Shown here piece after piece: positions 6,042-9,842 of a stretch of DNA of 9,842 nucleotides (position 1 is the stretch's first letter; every line of letters starts with the position of its first letter). Position numbers and translations under genes: made by a program. Below the pieces are notes generated by a model. The model was not told where the DNA came from and did no database searches. It saw only the letters and a program-made list of their open reading frames with translations. Source of the DNA: DAOUCV01 sp034432095 (GTDB lineage: Bacteria; Chloroflexota; Dehalococcoidia; Dehalococcoidales; UBA2162); contig DAOUCV010000079.1 of NCBI GenBank assembly GCA_034432095.1, forward strand, positions 1 through 9,842. The letters are read 5' to 3'.

Positions 6042-7712
6042 ATGGAAAGGAGAAGTTCCAGCATACCCTCAACCGCCAAGGAGGTCAGGGAGATGATTCA
6101 GGACCTTTGCGACCTTGCCGGCTACGGTATTCATTCCGGAATAAACGTTGGAGAGAAGGGAGAGGCAGCGGCAAACTACATCCTCAATAGACTCCGTGCA
6201 GCCGGTTTGAAAAATGCCAGATTAGAACCGATTAAAGTACACAGCCCATTCCCCGAGACCTACGAGGTAATGGTCGAAGAGAACAGTAAAGAAACCTTGT
6301 TATCCGAATTATGCAGTCCACTACACTGGACTTCGGGAACCCCTCCGGAGGGCATTACAGGTGAACTGGCATACCTAGGGGTCGGGGCTACTTCGAATTT
6401 TGAACTTGTTGATGTTGCCGGTAAGATTGCACTGATAGATGAGAAATTCTTACGGGGCTACATACCCAGTGCCAGAGATGCGACCATAACCGCAAAAAAC
6501 AAAGGGGCTATCGCCGTATTTAGAGCCAATCTGCAGGTAGACAGCCCACAACAACAAAAGGGTGAAGGAACGCCGACTGATATTTTCCCGATTCCGGTCT
6601 TTTGTTTCAGTAAGAGCGGAGGTGATTATTTAAGAAATCTGGTCGTGTCAGGTGCACCTCACGCTGTGAAGATAAAACTGGAAATCAAGCATAAAGTATA
6701 CGACGCCTATAATGTGGTCTTTGAATTGCCGGGTAATGGAAGCTCAGATGAGGTTATCCTCGCCGGCACCCACTACGATACGGGGCACTTTACCGGAGCC
6801 GTTGATAATAATGGTAGCGTAGCCTTGCTGATAAAGTGGGCAGAATACTTCGCCTCCAAGCCGATGGCGTCAAGGAACCGCGACATGCTCTTCGCCTGGT
6901 GCCTTGGGCATGATTTCGACCTCAATTCGGGACACTTCCAGTTTGCCGAGGCGCATAAAGACCAGCTGGCCAGGGCAATAGTGTGGGATGTAGACCACGC
7001 TGTTGGGGGTATAAGGTACGTGTATAACGAAACCGAAGGCAAAATCGTTCCAGTCGAAGGTGAGACCTGCGAATTCTATATAATATCGAATAATTATATT
7101 TTCAGCAGGCTCGCCGCCTTTACTATGGACAAATACGGATTTGTTTGCACGCACAACCGTTTCGGGTCGTTTGGAAGTGGACCGCAGTGGGGGATGGCGC
7201 CGACAACAAGTCCGTGGGTTAACGTGGCAAGTATACCCCTGTATTACCACTCCACACTGGATACGCCGGACAAGATCACACTCGACCAGATAGAGCGTGC
7301 ATACGCCGCACATATTGAAATTCTGGAAAATATCGATCGATTGCCGGAGGGATTACTTTTCTATGATAACATCAGCAAGACTCGCCCGAATACACCTCCT
7401 CGGGTAAGTATTGCGGTACTGTCAGACACGGTGATGGTGGGAGATACTGTCACAGTATGGAATGATGAAACTCGCTTTCATGATGATAAAACGAGTTATC
7501 ATTATCCAGCACTGCCTGAATGGGCAGGCACCACATGGGACTGGGGAGACGGGACTCCTATTACCGTCGGCGGCCCTACGGCTACTCACGTTTACCAAAA
7601 CCCGGGAACCTACTCAATCACGATGAAGTTTACTGATACAGAAGGTGCCACAGCGACGGCCACCAAGAAAATCGAGGTGCATGTCCCTAAGAAAAGGCTA
7701 TACCGGCTCTAG
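6042..7712 (+). CDS. M28-fold peptidase-like protein with PA and PKD domains
   Basis: From the ATG at 6042 the protein has 556 residues. It opens with a helical region, then a PA-like insert (about 100-215; AGKIALIDEKF and NKGAIAVFRANL are typical), an M28 zinc-peptidase fold (about 220-435) and a C-terminal PKD domain (about 455-550; TWDWGDG, then NPGTYSITM). M28 ligands seen are His244 and Asp246 in THYDTG, Asp255 in AVDNNG, Asp316/Asp318 in VWDVDH and His403 in YYHSTLDTPD. At the site of the usual Glu-Glu pair, which supplies the catalytic base and a zinc ligand, the sequence reads LGHDFDLNSGHF (His290-Asp291). The Asp may still bind zinc; the general base is missing or replaced. It may be an unusual hydrolase or a binding protein. 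No signal peptide is visible although PA and PKD domains are usually extracellular. The gap to the gene before is 77 bases. Confidence 0.8.
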   Translation: MERRSSSIPSTAKEVREMIQDLCDLAGYGIHSGINVGEKGEAAANYILNRLRAAGLKNARLEPIKVHSPFPETYEVMVEENSKETLLSELCSPLHWTSGTPPEGITGELAYLGVGATSNFELVDVAGKIALIDEKFLRGYIPSARDATITAKNKGAIAVFRANLQVDSPQQQKGEGTPTDIFPIPVFCFSKSGGDYLRNLVVSGAPHAVKIKLEIKHKVYDAYNVVFELPGNGSSDEVILAGTHYDTGHFTGAVDNNGSVALLIKWAEYFASKPMASRNRDMLFAWCLGHDFDLNSGHFQFAEAHKDQLARAIVWDVDHAVGGIRYVYNETEGKIVPVEGETCEFYIISNNYIFSRLAAFTMDKYGFVCTHNRFGSFGSGPQWGMAPTTSPWVNVASIPLYYHSTLDTPDKITLDQIERAYAAHIEILENIDRLPEGLLFYDNISKTRPNTPPRVSIAVLSDTVMVGDTVTVWNDETRFHDDKTSYHYPALPEWAGTTWDWGDGTPITVGGPTATHVYQNPGTYSITMKFTDTEGATATATKKIEVHVPKKRLYRL

Positions 7713-7820
7713 AGTGAAGGGGAGCAACGTCCGGCTGAGTACTCAAGAGACTGTGTTTGAGTTAAACAATAATTATAAATGCCATGTTAAGTGAAAATAT
7801 ATTCAAGAAGGGGGTAAAAA
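7713..7820. other. AT-rich gap with a small inverted repeat
   Basis: The gap holds ACTCAA (7741-7746) and TTGAGT (7757-7762), a 6-bp inverted repeat, followed by an AT-rich run to about 7780. It could be a weak terminator or an operator. No promoter with correct -35/-10 spacing was found. Confidence 0.3.
7807..7815 (+). promoter_or_regulatory. Ribosome site for a TTG-started gene
   Basis: GAAGGGGGT lies six bases before the TTG at 7821. No ATG or GTG lies at a suitable distance in this frame, and the next in-frame ATG falls inside conserved sequence, so TTG is taken as the start. Confidence 0.7.
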
Positions 7821-9578
7821 TTGAAAGGCAAAGTGTCACTGGTGTGCTTAAACCCTCAAGGTATTCTTGAGATTCCGGCGCCTTCAGGGCTCGTCAACCC
7901 TCGCGTGAAAGATTTGGCGGGCAAGAAGATCGGAATAATCTGGGATGGTAAGAAAGGGGGGGATAATTTCTGTATCGCCGTTGAAGAATTACTGAAAGAA
8001 AGGTATCCAAGTGCGACCACCTTTCGGCTTGTCTGGGGAGATGCCGAAGCGGCGGCGAAGGCAAAAAAGGAAATGGATACATTTATCTACGGCGTCGGCG
8101 ATAACGGGATGGGAGGATGGATTCAGTGCCGGCAGGTAATTGCATTAGAAAGACTCGGCAAACCCGGCGTTTTTGTGGTCGGGGATAACGCTATTCACAC
8201 CGCCAAAATGTCGGCCGAGGACGCGGGAATGCCCACGTTGCGTATCGTAAGCCTACCCTCCATAGATTATTACCCGAACCGGTTGACCGTGGAAAGGATT
8301 AGACCTGTTGCAGAAGCATCTATTGACCGTATTATCGACGCCCTTACCAAGCCTCTTACGCCGGAAGAAAAAAACCCGCAACTGAAAGCCCGGGTGAAGC
8401 AAGTCGAAACAGTTACGGTCACCTCAGAGAGCTACGAGTCCGCCCTCGAATCTTTCAACAAGCTGTACCTTGAGAACCATTGGGGTGACGGCTTGCCCCT
8501 CATCCCACCCACGGAACAGGCAGTTAAGTGGATGTTAACAGGAACCACGCGTTCTCCTGATGAAATTATAGGCCGGGTACCTTATCGAAACGGTATCGCC
8601 ACTGTTAAAAAAATAGCTATTAACGCCGTGATGGCAGGGGCTAAGCCTGAGTATCTGCCTGTTATAATCGCCGCCATGGAATGCTTGACTGAAGAAAGTA
8701 CTTTCACTCACATGATGAGTTCAGAAGGTTCATTCACGCTTATGATAATGGTAAGCGGACCTATTGCCAAAGAAATAAACATGAATTCCGGCGTCGGCTT
8801 ATTAGGTCACGGCTGGCGAGCTAATAATACCATCGGTCGCGCCGTGAGATTAAGCCTGATCAATATAGGTTACCTGTGGCCGGGAGAGATTGATATGGCA
8901 CTGATAGGCCGCCCTTCTTCCCACACCTTCTATACTTTCGCTGAGAATATGGAGCAGAGTCCCTGGGAATCATTCAATGAGGGACTGGGTTACCGGCGTG
9001 AGGACAGTTGCGTGACGGTGTCCACGGTCATGGGTGGTATGACGAGGATATACGGCGGGGGAGTGGTCGAGCCCTGGGATGCAAAGGCGGTCCTAGACTA
9101 TATAGTGAGAGACGTGGCTGCCGACCGTGGCACGTTTGGTCAATACAAAATTGGTGTGGCTAATCCCGCTGCTCACCTCAGAAAACACATAATCATTATT
9201 CATCCCGAATTGGCTATCATGTTGCAACGCCTCGGTTTTAAAAGCAAGCAAAGTCTACGAGACTACATTTACGAGAGCACAAAGGTACCGTATGAAGAGC
9301 TCAGTGAACGGGAAATACAGGGAATACATGACAGGATTAACACCAAACCTCCCGATATAGATATATTCTATCCACACGATGCCATTCCTGAAGACCGTTT
9401 ACCGGTGATTAAAGAATCGCTCAGACCAGGAGGAAAAGTTCCCGTTGTAAACCCGGAGGACATACATATCGTGGTATCCGGCACTATACCGGGTTATTCC
9501 TTTGGGATGTCATATTTCCGTACGGCACACAAGACAAAGTTGATAAAAGGGGCCACATTAACTAGGTCAGGCCGCTAA
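7821..9578 (+). CDS. UGSC-like domain protein lacking the UGSC redox motif, with a large C-terminal domain
   Basis: This 585-residue protein starts with TTG and has two parts. Residues about 8-180 match the UGSC (seleno)protein domain: VCLNPQGILEI, then LAGKKIGIIWDGKKGGDNF, a GVGD strand end, GKPGVFVVGDNAIHTAKMSAEDAGMPTLRIVSLP. In the family, Gly-Asp is followed by Sec/Cys-Gly-Ser-Cys; here it is followed by Asn95-Gly-Met-Gly98 (codons from 8103, none of them TGA), so both redox residues are gone. Cys103 is the nearest cysteine. Residues about 200-585 form the conserved companion domain often fused to UGSC: NHWGDGLPLIPPT (219-231), VKKIAINAVMAGAKPEYLPVI, INMNSGVGLLGHGWRANNTIGRAVRL and PGEIDMALIGRP. 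The role of that domain is unknown to me. No signal peptide or membrane segment is seen. Redox function is unlikely; a binding or other catalytic role is possible. Confidence 0.78.
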   Translation: MKGKVSLVCLNPQGILEIPAPSGLVNPRVKDLAGKKIGIIWDGKKGGDNFCIAVEELLKERYPSATTFRLVWGDAEAAAKAKKEMDTFIYGVGDNGMGGWIQCRQVIALERLGKPGVFVVGDNAIHTAKMSAEDAGMPTLRIVSLPSIDYYPNRLTVERIRPVAEASIDRIIDALTKPLTPEEKNPQLKARVKQVETVTVTSESYESALESFNKLYLENHWGDGLPLIPPTEQAVKWMLTGTTRSPDEIIGRVPYRNGIATVKKIAINAVMAGAKPEYLPVIIAAMECLTEESTFTHMMSSEGSFTLMIMVSGPIAKEINMNSGVGLLGHGWRANNTIGRAVRLSLINIGYLWPGEIDMALIGRPSSHTFYTFAENMEQSPWESFNEGLGYRREDSCVTVSTVMGGMTRIYGGGVVEPWDAKAVLDYIVRDVAADRGTFGQYKIGVANPAAHLRKHIIIIHPELAIMLQRLGFKSKQSLRDYIYESTKVPYEELSEREIQGIHDRINTKPPDIDIFYPHDAIPEDRLPVIKESLRPGGKVPVVNPEDIHIVVSGTIPGYSFGMSYFRTAHKTKLIKGATLTRSGR

Positions 9579-9757
9579 AATAAGCTAGGACTTATCTTAT
9601 ATTGAGGGACGATCCAAAGTCCAGCCAATCCCTGATTGCTAGAATCCCTCCTTTACCCAACCTTGCTTTTATTTGTTCTAGAGTTTGCCTTACTCCTTTG
9701 TAATTCTCTCCGTCGTCAGGAATGCACACCGTAGTTCTATAACATTGTTTTTTTCGC
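9579..9757. other. Gene-poor stretch after the UGSC-like gene
   Basis: A short ATAAG/CTTAT hairpin (9580-9595) lies just after the stop codon, too weak to call a terminator. A 70-codon minus-strand frame (9592-9804) has no recognisable similarity or ribosome site and was not accepted as a gene. Nothing else is supported. Confidence 0.35.
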
Positions 9758-9842
9758 TTATTCTGGCACTGATACCCCATACTTACTCTCCAACTCGTCC
9801 GCAATTTTCTTCAAGCCCTGTCTCTCCAGTGTTGACCTCCTC
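9758..9842 (-). CDS. Possible 3' end of a gene entering from the right edge
   Basis: On the minus strand one frame is open from the window edge to a TAA at 9760-9758. It gives 27 residues ending in LKKIADELESKYGVSVPE, an amphipathic helix with normal protein-like composition. No family is recognised. An open frame of this length is common by chance, so this is only a candidate to check against flanking sequence. Confidence 0.25.
   Translation of the reverse strand, partial: RRSTLERQGLKKIADELESKYGVSVPE

Noticed and set aside
6870..7313. Long open frame on the minus strand opposite the M28-like gene
   Set aside because: It lies fully inside a well-supported gene, shows no recognisable motifs and has an atypical Cys/Arg/His-rich composition; an antisense shadow.
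8100..8115. Selenocysteine (TGA) codon in the UGSC-like gene
   Set aside because: The codons at the motif are GAT AAC GGG ATG GGA; there is no in-frame TGA and no reason to propose recoding.
9592..9804. Minus-strand 70-codon open frame near the right edge
   Set aside because: It has no recognisable similarity, no ribosome site and a basic low-complexity start; it also overlaps another equally weak frame at the window edge.
1..9842. CRISPR array, tRNA or rRNA genes
   Set aside because: No regularly spaced direct repeats, tRNA cloverleaf or rRNA-like sequence was seen on either strand by eye.

Overview
The window looks like a piece of an uncultured anaerobic or sediment-type bacterium, most likely Chloroflexota (Dehalococcoidia-like). 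The grounds are family-level: a family-5 solute-binding protein tail ending in a WWPW / LKKSMGY pattern, an amidohydrolase-2 enzyme, a divergent CoA-transferase pair and a UGSC-type protein with a long C-terminal domain. I recall this set from such genomes, but the taxonomic call is an inference. All complete genes lie on the + strand. Most have a strong Shine-Dalgarno site (AAGGAGG type), and one starts with TTG.

Layout. Positions 1-43 (minus strand) hold the first 14 codons of a probable DDE integrase-type transposase; its ribosome site and start codon fall in a small hairpin. The next 400 bases have no gene but contain a good outward-facing sigma70-like promoter (198-226) and a perfect 9-bp inverted repeat (409-443). 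Then comes the C-terminal fifth of an oligopeptide-type ABC solute-binding protein (451-777) with no 5' part, which looks like a remnant truncated near the mobile element. An amidohydrolase-2 family metal-dependent hydrolase or decarboxylase follows (838-1953), closed by a strong hairpin (1964-1997).

Positions 2237-3782 hold a two-subunit family I CoA-transferase (alpha and beta overlapping by 8 bases). The beta catalytic Glu is kept, but the glycine-rich motif in alpha is altered. Downstream are an FN3 + right-handed beta-helix protein (4018-5964), an M28-fold peptidase with PA and PKD domains (6042-7712), and a UGSC-like two-domain protein (7821-9578). The last 264 bases are mostly non-coding, with a possible minus-strand gene tail at the very end.

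The theme of the second half is enzyme families that keep their folds but change their active-site signatures: the M28 Glu-Glu pair reads His-Asp, and the UGSC redox motif reads Asn-Gly-Met-Gly. Neither the beta-helix protein nor the M28-PKD protein has a visible signal peptide although their domains are usually extracellular. Whether these three genes form one functional system is open; they have separate ribosome sites and gaps of 77 and 108 bases.
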